DNA from: Neomelitea salexigens DSM 19753
GTDB taxonomy: Bacteria; Pseudomonadota; Gammaproteobacteria; Pseudomonadales; Spongiibacteraceae
Direction: 5' to 3'
NCBI RefSeq assembly: GCF_000422345.1
Contig: NZ_AULP01000002.1
Coordinates: 372,001 to 436,000 of the forward strand
Length of the DNA stretch: 64,000 bases
In this document: positions 1 through 9,427 of the stretch, piece by piece
Numbering within the stretch: the first letter of the stretch is position 1
Layout: every line of letters starts with the position of its first letter
Made by a program: the position numbers and the translations under genes
Notes under the pieces: model-generated
What the model saw: only the letters and a program-made list of their open reading frames with translations
What the model was told of the DNA's origin: nothing
Databases searched by the model: none

Positions 1-1
1 C

Positions 2-1150
2 CGCCACGAGATGATCGACGGCGCACTTTTTCAAGATGAGGTCAGCGAGCGCAACATCATGGCCGTGCCCTCGGTGTTGTTAAATGGCGCGCCGTTTTCA
101 CAGGGCAGGATCAGCCTTCAAGATATTTTGCAGAAGGTCGACAGCAATGCCGGAGAACGTCGCCGCGCCCAGCTGGCCGATAAAGATGCCTTCGACATGC
201 TGGTTATCGGCGGTGGCCCCGCCGGTGCATCGGCAGCCATCTATGCGGCGCGCAAAGGCATCCGCACGGGAATTCTGGCCGAGCGATTTGGCGGCCAGCT
301 GATGGATACCGTCGGAATTGAGAACTTTGTCTCGGTGTCAAAAACCGAGGGACCAAAATTGGCGGCGAACCTGGAAGCGCACGTCAGTAGTTACGACGTC
401 GATATTATGGAGGGGCAGCGTGCCCACGGCCTCAGCACAGACCAGCAAGGCCTTATCCACGTTGATATCGGCGACGGCATGGCGCTGCGCAGCAAATCGG
501 TGATGCTCGCCACGGGTGCCCGCTGGCGTGAAATGAATGTTCCCGGCGAACAACAGTACCGGGGCAAAGGTGTGGCCTACTGCCCACACTGCGATGGCCC
601 CTTGTTCAAGGGTAAGTCGGTAGCCGTAATCGGTGGTGGCAACTCCGGCGTTGAAGCAGCCATTGACCTGGCTGGCATTGTCGAGCATGTCACGGTGTTG
701 GAGTTTGACACTACCCTGCGCGCCGACGAGGTGCTGCAGCGCAAAGCAAACTCCATGGCGAATATCGAATTTATCCTGAACGCGCAAACCACCGAGGTAC
801 TCGGCGATGGCGAGCGTGTAACCGGCCTGCGATATACCGACCGCAATTCCGGCGCGTCGCGCGAGCTTGCACTGTCGGGCATTTTTGTTCAGATCGGCTT
901 AGTGCCCAACACGGAATTCCTGCAGGACAGCGTGGCGCTCAGCGAACGCGGCGAAGTGATCACTGGCGACCGTGGCGAGACCTCAATGCCCGGCGTGTTC
1001 GCGGCTGGCGACGCAACCACCACCCCCTACAAGCAGATTGTTATTGCCATGGGGGACGGTGCCAACGCCGCTCTCGGTGCATTCGACTACTTGATTCGTC
1101 AATCGGTAAGCGATGCGCAAGCCGACGGCGACCGACACCAAGCTGCCTGA
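2..1150 (+). CDS. ahpF: alkyl hydroperoxide reductase subunit F (5'-truncated by window edge)
   Basis: This is the C-terminal part of AhpF, the flavoprotein that passes electrons from NAD(P)H to the peroxidase AhpC. The reading frame is open from base 2, so the gene starts outside the window. The 382 residues seen hold the end of the N-terminal thioredoxin-like region, an FAD-binding GGGPAG motif, the redox disulfide CPHC (codons 581-583 and 590-592), the NAD-binding GGGNSG motif and a C-terminal AAGD FAD motif. About 140 N-terminal residues, including the second CxxC of the NTD, must lie upstream if the protein has the usual length of about 520. ahpC probably lies just outside the window. 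A strong terminator follows the stop. Identity is secure from near-continuous similarity to E. coli AhpF as I recall it. Confidence 0.96.
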   Translation, partial: RHEMIDGALFQDEVSERNIMAVPSVLLNGAPFSQGRISLQDILQKVDSNAGERRRAQLADKDAFDMLVIGGGPAGASAAIYAARKGIRTGILAERFGGQLMDTVGIENFVSVSKTEGPKLAANLEAHVSSYDVDIMEGQRAHGLSTDQQGLIHVDIGDGMALRSKSVMLATGARWREMNVPGEQQYRGKGVAYCPHCDGPLFKGKSVAVIGGGNSGVEAAIDLAGIVEHVTVLEFDTTLRADEVLQRKANSMANIEFILNAQTTEVLGDGERVTGLRYTDRNSGASRELALSGIFVQIGLVPNTEFLQDSVALSERGEVITGDRGETSMPGVFAAGDATTTPYKQIVIAMGDGANAALGAFDYLIRQSVSDAQADGDRHQAA

Positions 1151-1180
1151 TTCTCCCACCCTGTGCGACACCCCATGCTT

Positions 1181-1202
1181 GCCCCGGTATCGGGGCTTTT
1201 TT
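1181..1202 (+). terminator. intrinsic terminator after ahpF
   Basis: A GCCCCG / CGGGGC stem with a GTAT loop is followed by six T residues. It lies 30 bp past the ahpF stop, on the correct strand. Confidence 0.9.
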
Positions 1203-1584
1203 AGTGGCGCGACGTCGTACGCGCTTCGGCTCTGTGGTCCAACTGATTTGCCCAGTCTTCAAGCAGCTTGGCATTGCGATCATTTTTACGAAAGGCGATG
1301 TCGGCAATGTCACCGACGATCGGTACCGCGCCCAGGGCAAAGTCCAGGGCGATATTGCCAAGCATTTTTACCTTCAGTGCCCGCGGCGCCGATGCTTTGT
1401 GGGCCTGCCAGACAATGCCCAAGCCGAGCAGCGCCCCGACCACATCACCGGCCACAGGAAGTAGACCCAGCAAAGGGTCAATACCGATACGCCAACGGGT
1501 AAACGGAATTCCCCAAGCGCCGTCGAGTAGCGTCGCCCACTGACGGCTGCGACGCACCCGCAGTGCGATGTTGTCATCCGTCAT
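1201..1584 (-). CDS. DUF4112 family membrane protein
   Basis: A 127-residue protein with two hydrophobic stretches rich in Gly and Ala (around residues 35-60 and 75-95), joined by the PLLGLLPVAGDVVGALLG and LGAVPIVGDIADIAF repeats typical of DUF4112. The family function is unknown; the paired P-x-x-GD motifs suggest membrane hairpins. Its ATG overlaps the TGA of the upstream pmp3 gene as ATGA, which suggests translational coupling. The C-terminal tail is charged and ends RTTSRH. The 3' end abuts the ahpF terminator, so the two units converge. Confidence 0.85.
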   Translation of the reverse strand: MTDDNIALRVRRSRQWATLLDGAWGIPFTRWRIGIDPLLGLLPVAGDVVGALLGLGIVWQAHKASAPRALKVKMLGNIALDFALGAVPIVGDIADIAFRKNDRNAKLLEDWANQLDHRAEARTTSRH

Positions 1585-1739
1585 TTTTTGGCAATGATAT
1601 AAACCGCGTGGATAATGCCGGGAAGGTAGCCGAACAGCGTAAGGATGATGTTAATCCAGAAGTGTTTGCCAATGCCCACCTGCAGGAATACACCGAGGGG
1701 CGGCAGCAAAATGGCAAAGATGATGCGGATAATATCCAT
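1581..1739 (-). CDS. YqaE/Pmp3 family small membrane proteolipid
   Basis: A 52-residue protein read directly from the minus strand. It starts MDIIRIIFAILLPPLGVFLQ and ends IIHAVYIIAKK, with the family hallmarks LLPPLGVFLQVG and FWINIILTLFGYLPG. Two transmembrane helices flank a conserved polar turn. Pmp3/YqaE proteins are small stress-associated membrane proteins in bacteria, fungi and plants, linked in yeast to membrane potential and cation tolerance; the bacterial role is not settled. The stop codon is shared with the start of the DUF4112 gene (ATGA), so the two are probably made together. The promoter should lie in the 47 bp before the TonB-receptor terminator. Confidence 0.93.
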   Translation of the reverse strand: MDIIRIIFAILLPPLGVFLQVGIGKHFWINIILTLFGYLPGIIHAVYIIAKK

Positions 1740-1786
1740 AAAAAATCCCTGATAAACAAGCTGTTGAGTAACTTAAGGTAGCACAG

Positions 1787-1824
1787 AAAAAAAAGCGCCG
1801 TGAACCTCGGTAAGGCACCGGCGC
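1787..1824 (-). terminator. intrinsic terminator after the TonB-dependent receptor gene
   Basis: On the minus strand a GCGCCGGTG / CACGGCGC stem with one bulged base is followed by eight T residues. It lies 48 bp past the receptor stop codon. Confidence 0.85.
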
Positions 1825-1871
1825 AAATGGAGGAAGCGCAAATCTCTGCGGTATGGGGGCGTTAACAGCCC

Positions 1872-4151
1872 CTAGAACTGCACGCGGCCCTCTAGATAAT
1901 AAGATCGGCGTGGCTCCAGGGTGCCGCGATACCCGCCGACGTCCAACACCGTGGGCGAGCCAATACCAATCGTCAGCTCGTCGGTAATATTCTTACCCAC
2001 CAACGCCAGGGACCAGTCGCCATTGCTGTCGCCGAGCGCCAAGCGCGCATTGAACTTGGTGTAGGCTCCCTGAATGCCGCGAGGGTCGAGGTCACCCGAG
2101 GTAAAATGGGTATCTTTGAATGAGGCGTCAGCGGTGAAGTCGAGCATTAAATCGGCTGGCATGGGAATACTCACCGTACCCGATAGCGTGGCCGTCCACT
2201 CCGGCGTCTGTTGATTTTCTTTGCCGCTGAGGTCGCATATATCCTCGTCGGCAGTGGCCACACAGGGGCCCTCTTTGTATTCGAGCCACTCAAAATCCAA
2301 GTAGGCAAGCGAGCCGCTGAGCATAAACCATTCACTCATTAGCCAGCGCCCATCCAGCTCTACACCTTTCGTCAATGCACTACCTGCATTGGACACCACA
2401 AAACCGGCTACGCCGTCAAAGACACTCACCTGCATGTCTTCGTACTCAACGTGATACACGGCAATATTCAGTTCCGCCGCGCCATCAGCCAGCTGCATTT
2501 TACTGCCTATTTCTATGGCATCGGCCACTTCGTCTTCAAACTCAAAATTCTCGCCACCACCGCCCGGCCCATCTTTGGCATTGTTGTTGCGCGCGTCAAA
2601 ACTGCCTGACTTCGCCCCGCGGGTAACGGTGGCGTAGGTCATAATGTCTTCATTGAGATCCCACTGAACATTGACCGACGGCAGGGTGACACCCACCTCG
2701 CGGCCACCCTCGATCTCATGCTCCTCAATGTTCAGCGCACCCAGTACGGTCGCAGTCACCGGATCAACGGGATTTTTCGTCCCCGACTGATAGAGGAATA
2801 ATTCACGGAAGCCGGTTTTTTTCTCGTTCACGTAACGCAGGCCCAGCGTTGTTCTCAAAGAGTCCGTCCAGTTGAAGGTTACCTGGGCAAAGGTCGACCA
2901 CGCCTCGCTGTCCATGTAGAAGTCTTTCTCAAGGTCCGCAGCCACGTTGGTCTGTGTATTGATCAGGCAGCCCACCGGATTGCGGCCCGCATCTGCCAGT
3001 GCGCCATTGCGCACCTTCAAGGGCGTAGACTCGTAGAAGGTCATCTCGCCCTCCTGATAGAAGGCGCCGACAATGTAGTCGATAAACTCTCCACCTGGAG
3101 AGGTAAAACGGAACTCCTGGCTGCGTTGGTCGTACTCTTCAATACCCAACAGCGGTACGGTATCAAAACTGCTGGAATCGCCGTCAAACAAGTCCTCTGA
3201 CTCGAAGCCGGTCGCCGCGGTTACCGAGCTAAACGTCCCCTTCTCAAAATCGATATCGACGTTGAGTGTGGCATTGTAATTATCGATTTCGGCGTACTCT
3301 TCGGCGTCGGTATTTTTAATGCCGTCCAAGGTGACATTTTCACCGCTACAACCTGTCAGTGCGCTCTCGTGCGTAATTTCAAACTGACGACCATCCTGCT
3401 TGCGATTGGTTTTTTCAAGCTTCAGGCTGGTCGTGATGTCATCGCTGGGCAGCCAACCAAAGGTGATACGGCCTGAGAATTCCTCGACGCCCGGTTCATC
3501 GCGATCGACGGCGGGATTTTCATTGGTCATATAACCATCTTCGTCTCGCGTTCTCACCGCCGCACGAATGCCAAAGGTATCGCTGAGCGGCATCGACAAC
3601 ATTGCAGAGATTTCCCGCTGGCCATCCGGGCCGCCACGCAGCGCGCTAAAGTTCGCCTCCAGCTCGTCGCCGGGCTTGGCGGCAATCAAACTCAGGGCAC
3701 CGGCAATCGCATTTTTGCCGAACAGGATAGACTGCGGGCCGCGCAGCACCTCCACTCGCTCTAAATCCATGAAGGCCCCACGAGTTTGGTGGGGGCGCCC
3801 CAAGTGAACGCCATCTGAGAATATGCCCACTGACAGCTCAAAGCCCTGGTTTGAACCGGAGCCCACGCCGCGCATATACACATTGGGAATTAAACCGCCT
3901 TCCACCAATTTAAAATTCGGCGTGTAATCGGAAAGGTCGCTCAGGTTTTCAATACCGGCTTTTTTAAGCTTGTCACCGTCCAGTGCGGTTACTGAAACCG
4001 GCACATCCGACAAAGACTCCGCGCGCTTCTGCGCGGTCACGATCACTTCTTCCAGCTTGAGTTGCTTGGCGGGCTCAGATTCAGCAGCGCCGGGCAGGGG
4101 GGTAACCATTAGCGCACTCGCCGTGAGTGCGCCAGACAAGGCTTTGTGCAT
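1872..4151 (-). CDS. TonB-dependent outer-membrane receptor
   Basis: A 759-residue receptor. A signal peptide ends near residue 23 (GAAES), followed by a TonB box-like segment LEEVIVTAQKR and a plug domain (about residues 40-160) with MRGVGSG and VEVLRGPQSILFGKNAIAGA. The rest is a beta barrel ending in the outer-membrane signature RRSYYLEGRVQF with terminal Phe. The LEEVIVTAQKR type is common in marine gammaproteobacteria for receptors of varied, mostly unknown ligands, so a siderophore role should not be assumed. The gene follows an SDR gene on the same strand after a 93-bp gap with a 17-bp tandem repeat, and has its own terminator. No TonB-ExbB-ExbD genes or FecR-type regulator lie nearby. 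Confidence 0.93.
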   Translation of the reverse strand: MHKALSGALTASALMVTPLPGAAESEPAKQLKLEEVIVTAQKRAESLSDVPVSVTALDGDKLKKAGIENLSDLSDYTPNFKLVEGGLIPNVYMRGVGSGSNQGFELSVGIFSDGVHLGRPHQTRGAFMDLERVEVLRGPQSILFGKNAIAGALSLIAAKPGDELEANFSALRGGPDGQREISAMLSMPLSDTFGIRAAVRTRDEDGYMTNENPAVDRDEPGVEEFSGRITFGWLPSDDITTSLKLEKTNRKQDGRQFEITHESALTGCSGENVTLDGIKNTDAEEYAEIDNYNATLNVDIDFEKGTFSSVTAATGFESEDLFDGDSSSFDTVPLLGIEEYDQRSQEFRFTSPGGEFIDYIVGAFYQEGEMTFYESTPLKVRNGALADAGRNPVGCLINTQTNVAADLEKDFYMDSEAWSTFAQVTFNWTDSLRTTLGLRYVNEKKTGFRELFLYQSGTKNPVDPVTATVLGALNIEEHEIEGGREVGVTLPSVNVQWDLNEDIMTYATVTRGAKSGSFDARNNNAKDGPGGGGENFEFEDEVADAIEIGSKMQLADGAAELNIAVYHVEYEDMQVSVFDGVAGFVVSNAGSALTKGVELDGRWLMSEWFMLSGSLAYLDFEWLEYKEGPCVATADEDICDLSGKENQQTPEWTATLSGTVSIPMPADLMLDFTADASFKDTHFTSGDLDPRGIQGAYTKFNARLALGDSNGDWSLALVGKNITDELTIGIGSPTVLDVGGYRGTLEPRRSYYLEGRVQF

Positions 4152-4197
4152 AGTCGATCTCGCTTTTATAGTTATTGATGCGATGCTTAGCGACTTT

Positions 4198-4231
4198 CAG
4201 TATTGCACTATTTTCAGTATTGCACTATTTT
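4198..4231. repeat. 17-bp tandem repeat between SDR and TonB-receptor genes
   Basis: Two perfect copies of cagtattgcactatttt (4198-4214, 4215-4231) are followed by the partial third copy caatatct. They lie 46 bp or more upstream of the receptor start codon, in its probable promoter or leader. An operator array or slippage product are both possible. Confidence 0.85.
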
Positions 4232-4244
4232 CAATATCTGTACA

Positions 4245-4994
4245 TTAGCCAGCTGTCTGGCCGCCATCAATGGCAAACGCGACACCGGTAACAAAGCGCG
4301 CCTCCTGCGAGGCCAGATAGGCCACGGCGGCGGCAATTTCCTCGGGCTGACTCATCTCCAACAGGGGGAACATACGCCCCAAAAGCGCGGGGTCGGCCCC
4401 TTCCGGCATTTCAAATTTAGCACTCAGCGGCGTTTCCACCGCGCCGGGACAGACGGCATTCACGCGTACGCCCTTGCCCGAGAACTCCATTGCCAGCGAC
4501 TTGCTTAACATCACTACCGCGCCCTTGGTTGCGCAATAGCCCGCGTTGTAGGCCAAGCCCTCCAGGCCCGCCGTCGACGCCATATTAACGATGTTCCCCC
4601 GGGTCTCCACCAAGTGGGGCATTGCCGCCTGGCACATGTAAAACACCCCGTTTAGATTGATCGCAACGATCCGCTGCCATTCCTCTGCGGTAATGTCAGC
4701 AAGGTTGCGACACAGCGATATGCCGGCAATATTGCACAGCACATCCAGCCGTCCGAAATCGATCATGCATTGGGCAACTGCTTGCTGGCAGCTGTCGATG
4801 TTAGTCACGTCCAGCTCTTGGCACTGTACTCGGGCAGAGGGCGGCATCAGGCTGAGCGTTTCCTCTAGACCGCTCATATTCACATCGCAGAGCATAACGC
4901 TTGCGCCCTCTTGCGCCAGCCGAATCGCCGTAGCGCGCCCGATACCCGACGCCGCGCCAGTAACCAGCGCAACACTACCCTTATGTCTTTGCAT
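4245..4994 (-). CDS. short-chain dehydrogenase/reductase
   Basis: A 249-residue classical SDR. It has the cofactor motif TGAASGIG (residues 13-20), the NIAGI structural motif, a catalytic Ser in MASTAG and the YCATK pair (Tyr and Lys). The D after the second strand (LCDV) favours NAD over NADP. It is the usual family length. The start is supported by GGGAGA 8 bp upstream. The substrate cannot be told from the sequence. It is upstream of a TonB-dependent receptor on the same strand and could share its transcript, although the 93-bp repeat-bearing gap may hold a separate promoter. Confidence 0.88.
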   Translation of the reverse strand: MQRHKGSVALVTGAASGIGRATAIRLAQEGASVMLCDVNMSGLEETLSLMPPSARVQCQELDVTNIDSCQQAVAQCMIDFGRLDVLCNIAGISLCRNLADITAEEWQRIVAINLNGVFYMCQAAMPHLVETRGNIVNMASTAGLEGLAYNAGYCATKGAVVMLSKSLAMEFSGKGVRVNAVCPGAVETPLSAKFEMPEGADPALLGRMFPLLEMSQPEEIAAAVAYLASQEARFVTGVAFAIDGGQTAG

Positions 4995-5028
4995 ATAATT
5001 ATTCTCCCTAACTCAGCACTCTGCCCTG

Positions 5029-5586
5029 TTAAATTCGCTGGGCCGGCGCCATGTCACCGGGCCCGAGCAACGCCAGCGCCAACATCAAATAAAACACGCC
5101 GCCTAGCGCCACTGCCAGCCAATTCCAACCCTGTATTTTATCATTCAGCTCCACAGGGGGTTGCTGAACAGCGTTGATACGGCTCATCGCGGCATTTGCC
5201 GGCAGCAGGGCACTAAAAGACAGTATCGCCAACAGGCCCACTGGCGCTTCAAATTGCGACAGCACCTGAAAGGCAAGATAGAGGAGCGCCCACGCGCCGG
5301 CGACAAGCGTGCTTGCTATGTACCATTCTTTAAGCTGGTCGCGCAAATGATCAAACAATACATAGGCCCACAGCGGCGCGAACACGGCTCGCCAAAATGG
5401 CATCATCTGTGCGCCGGTTTTTTCTTTCACGCGCTGCCAGTTTTTATAAAACCAAAACACCTCATACAGCCCCAGCGTGCACACCGACATGACAATGAAC
5501 TTTGTCGTTGATACCGCAAAGTAACCGGGGAATTCTGCAACTTGATTGGCCGCTGACTGCTGCTCTAGCGACGAGGATTCTTCCAT
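5029..5586 (-). CDS. DUF4234-like membrane protein
   Basis: A 185-residue membrane protein. Near residue 25 it carries the motif KFIVMSVCTLGLYEVFWFYK, the pattern seen at the start of DUF4234-type proteins (a helix, then GLY..FW.YKNW). Four hydrophobic segments can be seen at about residues 28-47, 68-82, 90-130 and 155-175. Function is unknown. AGGGAT lies before the ATG. The stop lies 34 bp from the SDR start, and the DUF998 gene is 34 bp upstream on the same strand, so the three may be co-transcribed. Confidence 0.7.
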   Translation of the reverse strand: MEESSSLEQQSAANQVAEFPGYFAVSTTKFIVMSVCTLGLYEVFWFYKNWQRVKEKTGAQMMPFWRAVFAPLWAYVLFDHLRDQLKEWYIASTLVAGAWALLYLAFQVLSQFEAPVGLLAILSFSALLPANAAMSRINAVQQPPVELNDKIQGWNWLAVALGGVFYLMLALALLGPGDMAPAQRI

Positions 5587-5620
5587 AATCTATGATCCCT
5601 TTAACTGTTCATTGCCGACC

Positions 5621-6253
5621 TTATCGACGGCCCTGCAGCCAATAAAGCTGACCCGCCAGCGCGCTCAACCAAAGTACCGACACGCCGTAGTTAAGGCGCT
5701 GGTATACGCCAAAGTTTTCCCCTGACTCGATGGCTGCAGCCATGGGCCACAAGGTCAGAATTGCCAATGCGCAGCAAGCGGCTGATAGCACAGCCAGCCA
5801 GCGACACTGCAGCACGCGCCAGCTGAGGCTACTCCACAGTGCGCTCGCTATCAGTAAACTCAAAAACATCACCGCCCCAAAAAAATTGTGCAGCTGCTGA
5901 TCAACAGAAGGAGACGGCGGGTTACAACCCATGTCGCAGGAAAACAGGCCAGCTCCGATACTGGCCACGCCATGTACACCTATGAGCACGGCGCTAAACT
6001 TTGCCAACCGGGAGTGAGGGAAGGTTGTGAAAACCGCATAGGCGAACAGTAGAAACAGCCCGCCCAACGGGAAATTATTGATCAGTGGTGACAGCACATC
6101 GGTCGGCGCCCCAGTCGCGCCCAATTCACTCAGCGCTTGGTGGCGATGGCTATAGCCAGGGTAGAACGATGCGGCGAGCATCACCCCAACTAGCAGCCAG
6201 AAAGGAATTACAATACCGGCGATATACCCCAGCCGGCGCCAATCTTGCGCCAT
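5621..6253 (-). CDS. DUF998 family membrane protein
   Basis: A 210-residue protein with six hydrophobic segments and the DUF998 pattern: an early helix, then SHRHQALSELGATGAP, and the GLFSCDMGC motif near the middle. The family is of unknown function. I chose the ATG at 6253 over an upstream in-frame GTG at 6274 because AAGGA lies 8 bp before the ATG. It lies 82 bp after ilvD on the same strand. Cys residues in SCDMGC are conserved in the family as I recall, and could be periplasmic. Confidence 0.8.
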   Translation of the reverse strand: MAQDWRRLGYIAGIVIPFWLLVGVMLAASFYPGYSHRHQALSELGATGAPTDVLSPLINNFPLGGLFLLFAYAVFTTFPHSRLAKFSAVLIGVHGVASIGAGLFSCDMGCNPPSPSVDQQLHNFFGAVMFLSLLIASALWSSLSWRVLQCRWLAVLSAACCALAILTLWPMAAAIESGENFGVYQRLNYGVSVLWLSALAGQLYWLQGRR

Positions 6254-6335
6254 ACACTCATTCCTTGGTGTCACCGCTGGCCATGCAAGCTAGCGCGCCG
6301 CCGAAGCGCTGTGTGCTCCAGCGGCGCAGCGTGCA

Positions 6336-8177
6336 TTACAGCTGACTGATGTCCCTTACAGCACCTTTATCTGCGCTGGTTGCCATTTTGGCATAGGCTT
6401 TGAGCGCTGCAGAAACCTTGCGCGGACGCTCTTTTAGTGGCTTCCAGGCCTCGCTGCCTTTGGCATCCATCGCCTTGCGGCGCTTAGCCAGTTCAGCATC
6501 ATCGAGCAGCACATTAATGGTGCGCGCAGGAATATCAATGCGAATGATATCGCCCTGCTCTACCAAACCAATGGCGCCGCCCGCTGCGGCCTCTGGTGAG
6601 GCGTGGCCGATCGACAAGCCAGATGTACCGCCCGAGAAACGGCCATCGGTCAGCAGCGCACAGGCCTTGCCCAAGCCTTTCGACTTGATGTAGCTGGTGG
6701 GATACAACATCTCTTGCATACCCGGGCCACCTTTGGGGCCTTCATAGCGCACAATCACCACGTCACCGGCTTTTACACGGTCATTGAGGATGTCATCAAC
6801 CGCATCCTCTTGGCTCTCGCAGATATGCGCCGGGCCTTCAAAGACCAGGATGCTTTCATCCACGCCCGAGGTTTTTACAACGCAGCCGTCCTCGGCGATG
6901 TTGCCATGCAGCACCGCCAAACCACCTTCTTCCGAGAAAGCGTGATCCAGCGAGCGAATGCAGCCATTTTCACGGTCGGCATCCAGGGACGACCAGCGCG
7001 TGTCCTGGCTAAAGGCGGTTTGCGTCGGAATCCCTGCGGGGCCAGCCTTGTAAAAGGTTTTTACCGCGTCGTTGTCGGTCACCATGATGTCCCAGGTTTG
7101 CAGGGCCGAGGCCACACTGCTGGCATGCACGGTAGGCAGGCCGGTGTTGAGCAGGTCAGCGCGCGCCAACTCACCGAGAATACCCATAACACCGCCAGCG
7201 CGGTGCACGTCTTCCATATGGTAGAGCGGTGTATTCGGTGCAACCTTACAGAGCTGAGGCACGCGGCGAGACAATTCGTCGATGTCCTTCATGCCAAAGT
7301 CCAACTCCGCTTCCTGAGCGGCGGCAAGCAGGTGAAGAATCGTGTTCGTTGAGCCGCCCATGGCAATATCGAGTGCCATCGCATTATTGAACGCCTCACG
7401 ACTGGCAATATTGCGCGGCAGTACGCTGTCGTCGTCTTCTTCGTAGTAGCGCTTGGCAAGCTCAACAATTCGGCGGCCGGCTTCCAGAAACAGTTTTTCG
7501 CGGTCGGCGTGAGTGGCCAGCAACGAGCCATTACCAGGCAGCGACAGACCCAGCGCTTCGGTAAGGCAATTCATTGAATTCGCGGTAAACATTCCTGAAC
7601 AGCTGCCACAGGTTGGACACGCCGAGCGCTCGTATTCGGCAACGGTCTCATCGTCCGCATTTTCATCCACGGCGATAACCATGGCATCAACCAGATCCAG
7701 CTTATGCTCGGACAACTTGGTTTTGCCGGCTTCCATCGGGCCACCGGAAACAAAAATGACCGGAATATTCAGACGCATCGCCGCCATCAACATGCCCGGA
7801 GTAATCTTGTCGCAGTTGGAAATACATACAATGGCATCGGCGCAGTGGGCGTTGACCATGTACTCAACGGAGTCGGCAATGATATCGCGGCTTGGCAGGC
7901 TGTAAAGCATGCCGTCGTGCCCCATGGCAATGCCGTCGTCTACAGCAATAGTGTTGAACTCTTTTGCCACACCGCCCACTTTTTCGATCTCGCGGGCGAC
8001 CAGCTGCCCCATGTCCTTGAGGTGGACATGACCCGGCACAAACTGGGTGAAGGAGTTGGCGATGGCGATGATCGGCTTGTTGAAATCATCGTCTTTCATA
8101 CCCGTGGCGCGCCACAGCGCTCGGGCACCTGCCATATTGCGGCCGGCGGTGGAGGTTTTGGAACGGTATGCAGGCAT
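6336..8177 (-). CDS. ilvD: dihydroxy-acid dehydratase
   Basis: IlvD converts 2,3-dihydroxy-3-methylbutanoate (or the pentanoate) to the 2-keto acid, the third common step of valine and isoleucine synthesis. The 613-residue length matches the long enterobacterial type. Visible motifs are [12 protein letters not shown] and [19 protein letters not shown], whose cysteines bind the iron-sulfur cluster, and [17 protein letters not shown] near the C terminus. GAGGT precedes the ATG. No other ilv genes are in the window. It is divergent from the MscS gene across 161 bp. Confidence 0.97.
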   Translation of the reverse strand: MPAYRSKTSTAGRNMAGARALWRATGMKDDDFNKPIIAIANSFTQFVPGHVHLKDMGQLVAREIEKVGGVAKEFNTIAVDDGIAMGHDGMLYSLPSRDIIADSVEYMVNAHCADAIVCISNCDKITPGMLMAAMRLNIPVIFVSGGPMEAGKTKLSEHKLDLVDAMVIAVDENADDETVAEYERSACPTCGSCSGMFTANSMNCLTEALGLSLPGNGSLLATHADREKLFLEAGRRIVELAKRYYEEDDDSVLPRNIASREAFNNAMALDIAMGGSTNTILHLLAAAQEAELDFGMKDIDELSRRVPQLCKVAPNTPLYHMEDVHRAGGVMGILGELARADLLNTGLPTVHASSVASALQTWDIMVTDNDAVKTFYKAGPAGIPTQTAFSQDTRWSSLDADRENGCIRSLDHAFSEEGGLAVLHGNIAEDGCVVKTSGVDESILVFEGPAHICESQEDAVDDILNDRVKAGDVVIVRYEGPKGGPGMQEMLYPTSYIKSKGLGKACALLTDGRFSGGTSGLSIGHASPEAAAGGAIGLVEQGDIIRIDIPARTINVLLDDAELAKRRKAMDAKGSEAWKPLKERPRKVSAALKAYAKMATSADKGAVRDISQL

Positions 8178-8338
8178 GCTGACCTCTTTGTTAAATCGAC
8201 TCTCCGTTTGAGCCGGTCAGTTTAACACAGCGCTGGGCACTCACCCTATGCCTGCACAGGACTATCCGCGACACAGCGAGCAGACTACACTGAGCACCAT
8301 CAAAGCTCAGAAACTCGGCGAAGGTAAGGCAAAAACGT

Positions 8339-9427
8339 ATGGAACAGGCGATAGACGCAGCACAGGGCATTTTACCTACCTGGCTTGGGCTCTGGGTGCC
8401 AGCGCTTGTTGCTCTGCTGCTGATTGTCATTGGCTGGCTGATTACCCGCAAGCTCTTCAGCGTTCAGAAAGAACACGGCGCCGACATCCGCTACCGCGAG
8501 CAGGGCATGCGCCTGGTGTTTCGACTGCTTGGCCTGGTTGCACTGATTGCCACCTTACCCATGGACAGCGAACTACGCGGACAGCTGTTTTCGCTGGTCG
8601 GTCTGCTCGCCTCAGCGGCCATCGCGCTGTCGTCAACCTCGGTAATGGGTAACCTGATGGCGGGGTTTATGCTGCGCACCGTCAACAGCTTCAAAGCGGG
8701 CGACTACATAGAGTTTCGCAATGAATTGGGGCGGGTGAGCCAACTCGGCTTATTGCATGTGGAAATCCAAAACGAGACCAGCGAGTTGGTCACCGTGCCC
8801 AACCTGTTGCTGGTTCAGGAACCCTACAATGTGGTGCGCTCATCAGGCACCGTGGTGTCGGCGGACGTATCCCTGGGTTACGACGTTGACCGCCGCGACA
8901 TTGAGGCCGCGCTATTAAGTGCCCTCGATAAAGCAGAGCTTGAAAACGGCTTTGTGCAAATTCGCGAACTGGGTGATTTCTCCGTGCTGTACCGCGCCAG
9001 CGGATGGCTGAAAGAAGCCTCTCTGCTGGTAAGCACGCGCTCCAAGCTACGCGGGCGCATGCTCGACGCACTTCATGATGCCGGCATCGAAATCGTCTCG
9101 CCAAACTTTATGAACCAGCGCGTACTCAATGCCGACGAACCTATTATTCCGGTTAAACGACGCTATTACCGTGAGACTCACAACGATGGTCACGCCGAAG
9201 AGGTTTTATTTAATAAGGCGGAATTGAGCAGTGCCGTTACTGCATTGGAAAATAAAATTAACGCACTGAAAACCCAGTTGAAAAACGAGGAAGAGCCCCT
9301 GGAAGGCGAGGCCCGAGAAGCGGTGAAAGCCGAACTCGGCGCGCTTACAGAAGAGCTCGAAGCCGCTCGCCTGCTAGCAAAAAATGAAGCGGAGAAAGAT
9401 CGCGGCACTGCCAGCGAGGAGGAATAA
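8339..9427 (+). CDS. MscS family mechanosensitive channel
   Basis: A 362-residue small-conductance mechanosensitive channel homologue. Hydrophobic segments occur at about residues 15-38 and 55-75, followed by the pore-lining TM3 (residues 83-112; GLLASAAIALSSTSVMGNLM). The beta domain follows, with FKAGDYIEFRNELGRV and VTVPNLLL. After the MscS core (to about residue 280) comes a highly charged C-terminal extension (residues 285-362) predicted as coiled coil, rich in Glu and Lys, which is not standard for E. coli MscS. It probably protects against osmotic downshock. The stop codon directly abuts the stop codon of the convergent NUDIX gene, with no spacer, so no intrinsic terminator separates them. 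Confidence 0.9.
   Translation: MEQAIDAAQGILPTWLGLWVPALVALLLIVIGWLITRKLFSVQKEHGADIRYREQGMRLVFRLLGLVALIATLPMDSELRGQLFSLVGLLASAAIALSSTSVMGNLMAGFMLRTVNSFKAGDYIEFRNELGRVSQLGLLHVEIQNETSELVTVPNLLLVQEPYNVVRSSGTVVSADVSLGYDVDRRDIEAALLSALDKAELENGFVQIRELGDFSVLYRASGWLKEASLLVSTRSKLRGRMLDALHDAGIEIVSPNFMNQRVLNADEPIIPVKRRYYRETHNDGHAEEVLFNKAELSSAVTALENKINALKTQLKNEEEPLEGEAREAVKAELGALTEELEAARLLAKNEAEKDRGTASEEE

Noticed and set aside
4198-4240. Tandem repeat as a CRISPR remnant
   Set aside because: Copies are directly abutting with no spacers and no cas genes are in the window.
6296-6328. gcgccgc / gcggcgc inverted repeat between ilvD and the DUF998 gene
   Set aside because: A 7-bp stem with a loop of about 19 bases and no T-tract; too weak to call a terminator.
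6603-7352. 249-codon open frame on the plus strand
   Set aside because: It is antisense to ilvD over its whole length, with no ribosome site and no family resemblance.
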